64,000 nt of DNA, taken from Brachionus rotundiformis. Lineage: Eukaryota; Rotifera; Eurotatoria; Ploima; Brachionidae. The notes under the pieces are model-generated. The model ran no database searches, was not told the origin of the DNA, and saw nothing but the letters and a program-made list of their open reading frames with translations. The position numbers and the translations under genes are program-made. The stretch spans positions 554,511-618,510 of the forward strand of contig JAESIW010000129.1 of assembly GCA_016802295.1 (NCBI GenBank). Direction: 5' to 3'. Shown piece by piece: positions 48,080-58,301 of this stretch (position 1 is the stretch's first letter; each line of letters starts with the position of its first letter).

Positions 48080-48850
48080 ATACTTTTTTTAAGTAGTAGT
48101 AGCAGTTCTTGCTGCGACACCTAACATGTAGAACATCTGTGCTCCGCCATTAGGCAGTGTGAAGCTGTAGCAGCCAATTCCATTAAATCAGTCTAGAGCA
48201 AACCTGTGATTGACTTTTATTTTACCACATTTTTGCATAACCTGTTCCAAAAAAGACGTGTGAAGCGCTCACTGCAGCTTCAAAATCATCTTCAAAATTT
48301 CGCTTAGGATTCTGATGCTTTTACCTCTTATTGCTGAACCTTTGATTCCTGATCTATTTACCAAATCTTTGACCAAGTTAACATTTTCTAATCAATTCAG
48401 TAATTTGTACATTTCAATCAAATCTCCTCTCACTCATCTTTGACTTAACCTCTTCAATCCCACTAGCCAGCCTCAATTAAAACGAGATACTTCTTAGGGA
48501 CACAGTGATCTTTGTTGCTAATATTCCAAGAGCTCTACTCGCTTTCGCGCTTTTAACTTTTAGGGTCTACTTTTTATCTGATGAGACCATCACCCCAAAT
48601 CTCTCTCGCACACTGCAGAGTTTGAAGAACCACATTTGGTCTTTAAACTCTGACTTTAAAACATATCTATGCTATACATTTAGTCTGCTATCTAAATGAA
48701 TCACTTTGCACTTTTCAGCTCATAGTCCCATACGCCACACATCTATCCATTTTTATACTGAATCTAGATCTTTCTGCAGAATCGCTTTACCATAGATTTT
48801 ATTTACTACACCGAGAATTTTCAAATCATCCGCATCCAATACCATTCAAT
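48080..48850 (-). pseudogene. CR1/L2-like LINE reverse transcriptase, C-terminal half
   Basis: The minus strand reads VLDADDLKILGVVNK (the YADD region), LQKDLDSVQKWIDVWRMGL and AEKCKVIHL. Then come RERFGVMVSSDKK, AKASRALGILA, IGLKRLSQR, VRGDLIEMYKLLN and ENVNLVKDLVNRSG. The order is that of a CR1/L2-type reverse transcriptase after the catalytic motif. Many stops and shifts disable it. It ends near 48080 in a short (TAC)n tail and is truncated at its 5' side. Confidence 0.8.
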
Positions 48851-51800
48851 TAAAAATGTTTCTTTCTTAAATATAGGATTATTTATTAAATTTAATTACT
48901 TTCACTTAGAAATATAATAACGTAATAATTTAGAAGAAATTAAAATCAATAATTATTAAGTCCTTTTTGAGGTGACAATTTAAATTATCTATTAAATTTC
49001 ATATTTTGTTCATTGCTGATTCACTATTAAATGACTAATTTTTTTTTAAAATGATATCATGTGGAAGCTGATAGATTGACTCATTTTTGAATGAATATAT
49101 TTGATTTATTTCTTGTTTCAAATCTATTATAGTGTTTATTTTCAATTTTTTTTTCAATTTTAAATTATATAAGTCTTAATTCTCGATTTATAGTAGATGA
49201 AAATTTAAAAAAAAAAAATATTTTTTTCTTTTATTCATTGATATATTCTTAATTTTTGTTCATAGATAGACTAAGACAACTGCGGAGATCGCTGTCGGAT
49301 TAGAAAATAAAAAATATAGGTCAATAGATATTCGATTACATAAAAATGCATCATAAGTCTTTTTCCTTTATTGATAAATAATCATTTAAGATAATTGAAG
49401 TATATGTAAATTGTTAATAGATAGTACAAAATTGAATAGCTAGTAGAAAAACAAAAACCAAATGAATATCTTTTTGGTGTACACTAACCAGCTTAGTTAT
49501 TTTTAAGAAATAGATATCAATTAATTGTTCTATTCTAATCAATTGAACTGCGATTTGGAAAATATCTTTCATGCAAAATTAAATTATTTTTATATCCAGT
49601 ATTTTGTAAAATTTAAATAAGCTGACTAATTATTTTATTCTTAATTTGCCAGCATTCCATGCCCAAAAATAAAGCTTTAAATTAATCATGGCTCGAATAT
49701 TGATTGATTTTTATCATTGGATTTTTTTTCAGCAAGCTAGACACTCTAGATATTTATAAATTTAACTGTTTTCAAATATGCCTGGTTCTGAATTGACTAA
49801 AAGATTCTCAAGCCAAATTTAAATATGTATTCATAGAATTTTAAATATACAGAATAATTTCTAAAATAAACCTTTAAATTTATCTTAGTTTGGCACTTAA
49901 GTTGAAGGTATTATCATGGCTCATGACAAAAATAATATCTTTTAATATTGTTTTATATAAAATCAATAAAGTATTAAATGGTAGTGGACATTATCAGAGA
50001 AACTTAATCAAAATTCTTAATTTTGTCATTTTTATATAAATTCGTGTAAAGTTTATTTATTTATTGGATATTTTATAAAAATTAACTCATGTTTTGTCAA
50101 TTTGGTTTAATTGGTAAAACTTGGTATTTATGAATTGTTCAAGTTTTTTCTGTAAGATTTTGAGACAACAACAAAAAAGACCTAGCAGAAAATTGAAAAA
50201 ATTTTTTTGTATTTCTATATAATAAATTATGTAATAAAATTGAAAATGTTAAATAAATATGTTAAGGGTATATAGTTTTATGTTGATTAAATTATTAAAT
50301 ATATTTATATATTTTTTAAAGGATATTAATTTTTTTTCAAATCAGATTATAATTCAAGTCAATTTGATCAAAAAACAATTCAGTCTATTTTTTATGTAAG
50401 AGATATTATACCTTTTTTCGTCATTTAAATTACCTCATTTATTTTTAATTTATACTGTGATTTTTTTGAGAAAAATTTAATTCACATTTTGATATTTTTT
50501 TAACTTAATGAAATTTTATTTCTCAAAGGAACTAGCTAATTATATTAATGAATAAATATTCCTGGTATAAGCTAGCCTTTTTAATAGTTTGGCTATTCCT
50601 AATTAGTTAATGTCAATAATTACTTTTCTAGGCAAGATTGTTATTTTAAGTCTTAAATGCACATACTTTTTGAGCTATGCAAACACTGGTAAAATATTTG
50701 TTTATTTTATCGAGTTTTTTCTAATTCAAAATAAAACCAAAAACGATTGGCAATTATTTAGACTTAATTGAAATCATAAATAAAAAAAATCGTCATAAAA
50801 TCTTGTAAAAATAAATTAAAAATAAATTCAATATTTTATGCTAGTGTATATTTAGATAAAAAGCTTAAAACTTTTAGAAGTACTTGGGCCGGGTATTTAT
50901 CACTATTAGCAAGTCAAATAGAGTCTGACAAATAAACTTGGTAAAATAAATTGCCGTTCGAGTTCAATCAGACTATCAGTACATCTTTATAGTTTAAAAG
51001 GTCTTTAAATATAAGTTTCTCTCTCTGGTCAATATTTTTAATTAGTTAATCAGAGTTTGGTAAATATGCTTGGTAAAATCTTTCATAAGCAATATGACTT
51101 TTTGAACTAATACTTTCAACGCTAAATTAACACAGACATAGGATATATTTTTTTAATTATTTATTTTGTCAATATAAAAAATATACAGTATCTAATAACA
51201 TTTTTGCTATTTTATTACAGTAATTTAGTTTAAATAATAAATTATGTAATTGATAACTATGCCCAAAAATTAGAAACTAAAAACCAAACTAACTACATCA
51301 GCTCACTCACTGAAACATCTTTTCTAAGATAATTATTAACTCTAATTTTTATCTAAAATTGCAGAATTTTGGAATATTTTGCTAAAAAAATAGATACATA
51401 TTCTAACAGATCTAAATAATTAATTTAAGATTTGTATTCTAAAAGAATTATTAAAATGCTTTTTATTCGTTGAATGAAGCAATATTTTAAAATTGTTTCC
51501 GCAATAAGCGATTATAAAAATCCAATTTGCATTTTAGTAAATTATTCTCTTTTTTTATGTTAACCAGGCCTCTTGATAAAAACAAAAATCATAAGCTCTA
51601 AAATTATCTTAATAGCTCCTAAACACTTGGTCAGTAATCTAGTTAGCTCATTTATTATTTTAAGTCTTAAATACATTTCAAATATGATTCAACTATCTCA
51701 GTTAATGATTAAAATTTGGAAAAAAATTACAATAGATTAATTTAATTTAATCTTAGAACTATATATCTTTGTCTATCTATCAAAGTAAAAATTTTTATTT

Positions 51801-52130
51801 TCCAAAATAAGCTGTGATTTTAGTTAAATAATGAGAACTAATAAGCGATCTTGATAGACCATTTTTAAGATTAGTCGAATATTTAGCTAAATCCCAATAT
51901 ACTGTATTTTCGATTCGCTTCAATCCGCTCTCTCTCTTTAAATCTATAATAAATTTTTTTTATAATAAAATTATAATAAACTAAAACAAAAAAATATATA
52001 TTATTTTTTTATTTAATGGCTTCTGATTTTTTTAATTAAAAAGAAAATAACAAAACAAAAATTGTATACATTTTAATCAGCAATCTGCTTGAGTCAGGGC
52101 TTAATACCAAGGTGTCATGCTTAGCTTTAA
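48851..52130. other. 3.3-kb AT-rich region upstream of the MLK gene, no gene seen
   Basis: No frame with recognisable content on either strand. The right end is expected to contain the promoter and 5' untranslated region of the kinase gene that starts at 52131. Confidence 0.5.
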
Positions 52131-55100
52131 ATGGAAAATATAAATTTAACCAATTCTACGGTTCAAAAACGCAAGTCCAATGCGAAGTTGTTGGAGCCAA
52201 ATCTTTCACTAAACAACACTCGCCATTCTCGACTAGAGCGCCAAGTCTCCACCAATTCTGACTCATGTTTGCCAAACGTAAGCTCGGGTTACAGCTCAAA
52301 CGATTTGGAGTCGTTTACAGGCGAAGAACAACTTTATCGTGTACTCTACGACTACAAAGCTAACCACTACGATGAGCTAAGTCTTGTCAAGAATTCCATA
52401 ATCAAACTCTTATCCAAGGATGTTAAAATATCAGGCGATGAAGGTTGGTGGACTGGCATAAACTTGACCGACTCAGTGCGAGGAATTTTCCCTTCCAATT
52501 ATGTTGAACCCTATAAACCTAATGAAACAAAGACCGATAGGAGTCAACTTCCACCCCAAGTGGGATATTCGGACCTGGAGATCCAGGAATGCATTGGTGC
52601 AGGCGGATTTGGCAAAGTTTACAAAGGCTACTGGCTTCAAAAAAACAATCATAAAGAACTAGTTGCTATCAAAGAAGCCAGAGTTGAAGTGGGCACTGAA
52701 GATCTCTTAAAAAACATTAGACAAAGTGTGCTCAATGAAGCAAAACTATTTTGGGTGCTCAGACATCCAAACATCATCCAGCTAAAGGGAATTTGCTTGA
52801 ACGAACCACATTTTTGTCTCATAATGGAATATGGTAAAGGTGGCTCACTTGGCCGTCTTTTAAGTGTGCGAAAAATCGGATTTCCGCCCAATATCCTGAT
52901 CCGTTGGGCACTTCAGGTTTCTCAGGGAATGTATTACTTACATGAGCAAGCTTTGCCAAACAAAATTCCAATTATACACAGGGACTTGAAATCAAGCAAC
53001 ATTCTGCTCAGTGAAGACGCACTAAGTGGCGAACACAAACTCAAAGACATAGTTCTCAAGCTGACCGATTTTGGTTTGGCAAGAGAACTCGAAAAAACCA
53101 CCAACGAAATGAACCAAGCTGGCACGTATTCGCACATGCCGCCTGAAGTAATCAAATCGTCCAAATACTCAAAAGCCAGTGATGTGTGGAGCTTTGGTGT
53201 GCTTCTTTGGGAATTGTTGACTGGCGAAGTGCCCTACAAAGACATTGATCCATTGGCAATTGCCTACGGAGTCGCTGTTAACAAGCTAACACTGCCCATA
53301 CCAAGTTCATGTCCGAAAATTTTTTCCGATCTGATACAAGGATGCTGGCACACCGATCCGCACAAGCGACTCTCTTTTGAGCAGATTATCTCCTGGCTGA
53401 CTGATATATCCAATTCGGCATTTGCTACCACATCTAGTGAGCTATTTTGGACCATGCAACAAGATTGGAAATCAGAAATACAAGAAATGTTTGACGAGAT
53501 TAAGGAAAGAGAAAATGAGCTACGTACCAGAGAAGAAGAGCTGGAGAGAATTTCGATTAGGCAACAGGCGTATGAGAACATGCTCATACAGCGCGAAAGA
53601 GAACTCGAGGAAAGAGAAAAAGATTTGGCTGTACGTGAATTGACAGTTGCTTTACAACAATTCAATCCAGTACCACCTGAGCCCAAAAAAAGGCGCAAAA
53701 CAAAGCTATTGAGTAATTTTCTTCGCTCTTCAACCAATTCCAGCACAAATACATCTAATACCCAATTGACAAAATCATTTGACATTAGTTCACCAAGCGA
53801 TTTCCAACATTGTCTTAGTGTTCAGCCTGAATTGTTAATTAATAGCTCAAATACCAATTTAAACTATTCTAGCTCAAATTTGAGACCATCTTCGTCCTCA
53901 ACACCCACCGAGGACCATTTTATTCCATTAAGCACTACATCTAATTCTAGTCAATTTGTCCTATCACCAATAAGTGGTAATTCATCGCCCAATTTGAGAC
54001 TTAAAATAATGCTACCTAATGAAAATGGTGAAAAAAAGTCCATTGTGCACCAGAAGACTTTGTCGCCGAACAGGTCACGAGAGCGATTTTACTCTAGCGC
54101 CAAATCTTCAAGCATTGACATTGCTCTTAATAGCTTCAAGGTCAAAAGTGAAAAAAACAAAAGTCATGCTAGTCGAGCCAAAAATAGTGTGCTTGAGCCG
54201 ACTCGCTCGACCAGCAGTGATTTTCAATCATCGACTAAGAAAATAAGCAAAATTTTGTACGAAATTGGTAGTATTTTGAGTTTTGTTGGTCTTGGCAAAG
54301 ATTATAGACTCCAGAATAGGCGAGCTCAAGAAAAAAAGTCCGATAGATTAAATCCAAAAAGCAGCCCGACTCAATCGCATTCCTTGACCAGATTTCACAA
54401 AACCTATCCATACAGATTCAAGTCATTGACCAATCAACTGGGCCAAGATCAAGCAAACTGTCAACAAGCTGCCAAAAAAACTGCTAATGTACTAGCTGCA
54501 CCATCGACAGAGACGTCTTTTACCAATTTGAGTTCAAGTTCTAGCAATTTGCTTTCGCCCAAATCGGCTATTCTCTCCAGTCCAAGATTAAACACCCAAG
54601 AAATACTCAAAAAATACTCCAAGAGTATTGACTGTCCAAAATGCTTGGAAAGTAAGGATAGTGAAAGTAAAGTAAAGTTGCAAAAGTCGGTCAATTGTTC
54701 ACCATTGGTACCAAGACGCACTGATTATGAACCAGTTGCTCGAGTAACAATACAAAGACAGCAAAGAGTTGAGGAATCACCACCTAAATTAAATAATTAT
54801 CTGTCCGTACAAGTTCCTGACGGTCGTTTGACAAGACCGTTGACATTGGATTTGAAAAAATCTTATCTTACTGAGCCAGGCACTCTGTCAACAACCAGTA
54901 CCAATGAGGATGATTATTTGAATTTTGAAGTTAAGAACAGATTGGAAACAAATCCTATTTCGGTGCCAAAATTGCTACCAATGAGAGACTCATTGTCTTT
55001 GTCAGTTTCTTCAGTGCTTTCCTCGTCTCAACCTTCATCGGTGTCGCCAGTCGCTTCACCTAGACTAAACAGAAAGCAGTCCCATTTATTGAAACAGATA

Positions 55101-55145
55101 ACTAGTCATAAAACGATTGATGAGACTGATTTGAATCAAAAATAA
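52131..55145 (+). CDS. Mixed-lineage kinase (MAP3K9/10/11/21 family, slipper-like)
   Basis: A MAP kinase kinase kinase upstream of JNK signalling, cytoplasmic. One uninterrupted frame of 1004 residues. The SH3 domain is at about 67-127 (LYRVLYDYKANHYDELSL ... GIFPSNYVEPY). The kinase domain is at about 148-424: glycine loop GAGGFGKVYKG (156-166), VAIK lysine 181, HRDLKSSN 283-290, DFG 313-315, GTYSHMPPEV, DVWSFGVLLWELLTGEVPY. All catalytic residues are intact. Leucine-zipper coiled coil covers about 440-507. A CRIB-like motif for Cdc42/Rac binding, ISSPSDFQHCLSVQPE, is at about 552-567, with the second His replaced. The C-terminal half is Ser-rich and probably disordered with many SP sites. 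SH3-kinase-zipper-CRIB order is unique to MLKs. AATAAA overlaps the stop codon, and another lies near 55263. Confidence 0.95.
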   Translation: MENINLTNSTVQKRKSNAKLLEPNLSLNNTRHSRLERQVSTNSDSCLPNVSSGYSSNDLESFTGEEQLYRVLYDYKANHYDELSLVKNSIIKLLSKDVKISGDEGWWTGINLTDSVRGIFPSNYVEPYKPNETKTDRSQLPPQVGYSDLEIQECIGAGGFGKVYKGYWLQKNNHKELVAIKEARVEVGTEDLLKNIRQSVLNEAKLFWVLRHPNIIQLKGICLNEPHFCLIMEYGKGGSLGRLLSVRKIGFPPNILIRWALQVSQGMYYLHEQALPNKIPIIHRDLKSSNILLSEDALSGEHKLKDIVLKLTDFGLARELEKTTNEMNQAGTYSHMPPEVIKSSKYSKASDVWSFGVLLWELLTGEVPYKDIDPLAIAYGVAVNKLTLPIPSSCPKIFSDLIQGCWHTDPHKRLSFEQIISWLTDISNSAFATTSSELFWTMQQDWKSEIQEMFDEIKERENELRTREEELERISIRQQAYENMLIQRERELEEREKDLAVRELTVALQQFNPVPPEPKKRRKTKLLSNFLRSSTNSSTNTSNTQLTKSFDISSPSDFQHCLSVQPELLINSSNTNLNYSSSNLRPSSSSTPTEDHFIPLSTTSNSSQFVLSPISGNSSPNLRLKIMLPNENGEKKSIVHQKTLSPNRSRERFYSSAKSSSIDIALNSFKVKSEKNKSHASRAKNSVLEPTRSTSSDFQSSTKKISKILYEIGSILSFVGLGKDYRLQNRRAQEKKSDRLNPKSSPTQSHSLTRFHKTYPYRFKSLTNQLGQDQANCQQAAKKTANVLAAPSTETSFTNLSSSSSNLLSPKSAILSSPRLNTQEILKKYSKSIDCPKCLESKDSESKVKLQKSVNCSPLVPRRTDYEPVARVTIQRQQRVEESPPKLNNYLSVQVPDGRLTRPLTLDLKKSYLTEPGTLSTTSTNEDDYLNFEVKNRLETNPISVPKLLPMRDSLSLSVSSVLSSSQPSSVSPVASPRLNRKQSHLLKQITSHKTIDETDLNQK

Positions 55146-55681
55146 AGCATTTATATTCGAATTCTCATTTGATCTTGAAAGTGTAAATTTTTATAAGATA
55201 AAGTCATTTGTGTTAATTAAATTTTTTAAACTTATGTTGTTAATACGAAAGATATTTTTTCGGAATAAAGTATTTTTTAGTTTTGAATTTTGAAGTTGAA
55301 TTTAAAAAATGATTAATTTGTTTTTTTTATTTTATTAAAATTAGCTAATTTTTGTTAATAAAATATCAAAACTGACTGTAATCAAATACTAATAATATAA
55401 ATTTAATGAAACTTAAAACTATATCACTTTATGAAAAGAAATATCTAGGGTAGATATCAATTTAAAAATTTTATTTTTCATCCCAAAGCAAATGGGTCTT
55501 GTCGACTATGTGATCTTTGTCATCTTGCTGGGTTTGTGATCTCTGCTATTGAACAAAATGAGCGATCACATTTTTGGTGAACTTAAAAAAATCCTAAAAA
55601 AAATTTCTGTGATCAATGCTTTATTTTTGTGATCAACTAAATAATAAATCATACTAAATCAATTAAGAAAAAAATAATAAA
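55146..55681. other. Downstream of MLK, no gene seen
   Basis: Contains the MLK 3' untranslated region. The motif GTGATC recurs several times between about 55510 and 55640 without clear spacing. Confidence 0.4.
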
Positions 55682-55860
55682 TTAAAATAAATGATTTTTA
55701 GCCTTATGCAATTTAAGTTATCTTTCATTTTTCATTAAGGAACCACACAAAGGACAAGGTACACCATTTAAGTGCTTGCTTAATGCTCTTTTCACTTCAT
55801 TTTGTGCCAATTCATAACATGAAGGACTCGACAGAGCCAAAGTTTTATACTGATCTGACC
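55682..55860 (-). pseudogene. Broken C2H2 zinc-finger fragment
   Basis: The minus strand reads SDQYKTLALSSPSCYELAQN, then EVKRALSKHLNGVPCPLCGS and LMKNER-stop-LKLHKAKNH. Cys and His fit C-x2-C-x12-H-x4-H exactly, but a TAA falls within the finger. Upstream on the same strand LDSDNDPNIDVLRSSLSKLQ is also followed by stops. It is a decayed zinc-finger gene or transposon-encoded protein. Confidence 0.5.
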
Positions 55861-55959
55861 TTAACTTTACTGAATTTATTGTAATTTTGATAAAGAAGAT
55901 CTTAAAACATCAATATTTGGATCATTATCAGAATCAAGCTTTAATTATATTATTTTTTT

Positions 55960-56972
55960 TTAAAATTATATCAATTATGTTTTGAAATTTTTATTGCGTG
56001 ATCATTGAAAAATACTTGTGATCCTTGGATAATGTGATCAAAAAATATAAAATCTGCATCCAAGCAGACAACCAAGCAAGATCAATATGTTAAAAGATTT
56101 ATGAAGAAATATCATCTATTATTATCATGAATATTAATCAAACAAGCGATGTTGATGCTACGAATGTAGATAATCTCAAAAAGAGGCTTAACGATTGAAT
56201 TAAGATTCAATAGGACTATAATAGCAGATTATTCTACTAATATTGATAAATATTAGTTATTTTGGATTTTTATGTGAAATTGATATACTTCCTTAAGAAA
56301 TGTACTTTAAAATGTACTTGAATCAATAGCAATAAAATTATCAATATCTGAAAAATTTCTTGAATTTTTTTATTTATTATCAAGAGATTAGTGTGTTAAT
56401 TTTTTTTCTGATTTAAAAACCAGAATTTAATTTTCAATAAATTAAATATTTAAATTGCTAAAAATACTATTATAATTTTTTATTGATCTTTTGATAAAAA
56501 ATTTAATTATTCACAATTTAAAATGATAATAATAAACAATTAAGAGCATTTTTCGAAATTTCACTTAATCAATTAGATTGAAAATAGACTTAAAATTTTG
56601 ATTAATAATAATATATTTTGGTTGTATTTTTTCAAAAATGACCAAATGAATATGCTGTCAAGATTATCTAGTTTATTCAAATTTATTTATTAAACTACAA
56701 AAATAAACGAACTAGCTCTTTAAATCGATATAATTAAGCTAAAATTGTATCATAAACAAAATGAAACTAAAGTTTGGTAATTGGCTTATTCCAACACACA
56801 TTTAAATGAAGGCTTTTCAAATGGTTAACTTCACAGTAATTAGACGTAAATGCACAAAATGATATGCATTGTTTCCTAATACATGCAATTTAAAATACAA
56901 AACTATCAAATCATCACTATATCTTGGTTTTAAAATTTTATTAATTAATTTGACTTTATTTCAAAACAAATT
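55960..56972. other. AT-rich intergenic stretch, no gene seen
   Basis: Between the zinc-finger remnant and the 3' end of RTCA. I see no coding or structural signal. Confidence 0.5.
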
Positions 56973-58040
56973 TCATGTCATAAATCCAATTCCATCACAT
57001 TCGATTATGCTTGAACCAGAATCTAAACAAGAGATATTAAACTTTAAACCAGTGAGTAATTCTGTAAAATATATGGCAGTCTTGGTATGCAAAGTTAAAG
57101 GGCCAGTTTTAATTTTTGATTTGCCTTCGGCTAGAGCCATGAAAATAATCAATTGATCCTGTAAATATTGGTCTACACATGCCTCATATTCCAAGTCCTG
57201 AACAAGATTTTTAGCTGCTTCTTGTCCAACGTGCTCTGCAGAAACACCTTTTGAACCCAATGCCGAACCTGCCAAATAACATCCAGTAGTGGTTTCAGCT
57301 ATTAGAAATATTCCACAGCCATTTCCTATGCTGACTCCTTCTTTTTCTTTAACAACCTCTATGTTAACTGAGATATTTGGATACAACGATTCCAAAAGAC
57401 TAAATGCTGCTTCTGACATTCTCGCAGCTATTTTAATTGGCAAAACACCGGCTACAAATGCTCTTCCACTAATTTTATTTACTTTTCCAAATTCCACCAG
57501 CTCAATCGGCTTTAACTTTTTAACAGGCCTCGTTTTGACATAAACTTCTCCTCCGCCTTGAGGATAATAACCTCTTCGAAGAACTTCCAGGTCAAAATCG
57601 ATGCCCATTCTATTTGCAATCGGCTTAAATATATGTTCAAAGTAATCTATCTGTGGACTATGGTCTGCATTTGTTCCTCCTCTCAGATGAAGTTGGCATT
57701 CATTGTCAGAAAATATTATACATGGCAAAGCATTTTGAATTATAAGACCAATTGATCCGGCTGTCTTTGTATCAGCCATAAATGAACCTGATTTAAGTTT
57801 ACCTGGATCGAAACTGATTTCTGTTGATCTTATTTCTGCACCTGTTAATTTAGCATTGCTTATTTCTCCAAGCAATTTTATGCCAGTAAGGTGTTGTGGC
57901 TTTAGTCCACCATCTTTTCGACCAGCCCTGATTTTCTCAACTTTAATTGGCTTTTTCAAAAGAACACTCAAAGCTGTGGATATTCTTAATATTTGTCCAC
58001 CACCTTCTAAATAACTACCATCTATACTTATCGAATTCAT
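56973..58040 (-). CDS. RTCA: RNA 3'-terminal phosphate cyclase
   Basis: Converts RNA 3'-phosphate ends to 2',3'-cyclic phosphates using ATP, through an enzyme-AMP intermediate; nuclear in animals. The frame gives 355 residues from the Met at 58040 (MNSISIDGSYLEGGGQILRI), the start that lines up with other RTCA proteins. An upstream in-frame Met at 58100 would add 20 residues and could be a targeting extension. Signature segments include EGGGQILR, KIRAGRKDGGLKPQHLTG, TKTAGSIGL, LRGGTNADHSPQIDY, RRGYYPQGGGEVYV and GRAFVAGVLP. The C-terminal DQYLQDQLIIFMALAEG and KTGPLTLHTKTAIYF carry the His that forms the AMP adduct. Length and motifs are complete and there are no introns. RtcA-type rather than Rcl1, because that active-site His is kept. 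It is divergent from the gene at 58302. Confidence 0.95.
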   Translation of the reverse strand: MNSISIDGSYLEGGGQILRISTALSVLLKKPIKVEKIRAGRKDGGLKPQHLTGIKLLGEISNAKLTGAEIRSTEISFDPGKLKSGSFMADTKTAGSIGLIIQNALPCIIFSDNECQLHLRGGTNADHSPQIDYFEHIFKPIANRMGIDFDLEVLRRGYYPQGGGEVYVKTRPVKKLKPIELVEFGKVNKISGRAFVAGVLPIKIAARMSEAAFSLLESLYPNISVNIEVVKEKEGVSIGNGCGIFLIAETTTGCYLAGSALGSKGVSAEHVGQEAAKNLVQDLEYEACVDQYLQDQLIIFMALAEGKSKIKTGPLTLHTKTAIYFTELLTGLKFNISCLDSGSSIIECDGIGFMT

Positions 58041-58301
58041 TACTTTAATATTTGAATATTTTTTTTGACAAAAATTTATTTTAATAATTTTACTTAACAT
58101 AAAAATTTCACAATTTTTACTTAATCTTACTATTCAATTGTGAAATTCTCTTGTTAACATTTTTCCATTGGTAAAATAGGCTTTTTTAATTTTTATGTCT
58201 TAATTATTTGGTAAAATTTTAAAATACATTAAATTAAATAAAAGCTTTTTTTTTAATCTTAAATAATTTTTTTTTATAATTAGAAAATTATTTAAAATAA
58301 T
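58041..58301. promoter_or_regulatory. Presumed bidirectional promoter between RTCA and the RNA-repair-like fusion
   Basis: The two start codons face away from each other across 261 bases (201 if the upstream RTCA Met is used). The interval is AT-rich with T-runs at about 58245-58275. No motif can be named; the role is inferred from layout only. Confidence 0.45.

Noticed and set aside
53264..53785. 173-codon antisense frame over the MLK kinase and zipper region
   Set aside because: Ser/Leu-rich mirror of the Glu/Lys-rich zipper on the true strand.
52131..55145. Reading the MLK as a recent retrocopy because it has no introns
   Set aside because: All catalytic and regulatory motifs are intact and no poly-A tail or target duplication is visible; lack of introns alone is not enough.
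55490..55640. Repeated GTGATC words after the MLK gene
   Set aside because: No constant spacing or symmetry, and no clear element ends; left as unremarkable.
56869..57156. 95-codon plus-strand frame over the RTCA 3' end
   Set aside because: Overlaps the RTCA active-site region on the true strand and has no domain of its own.
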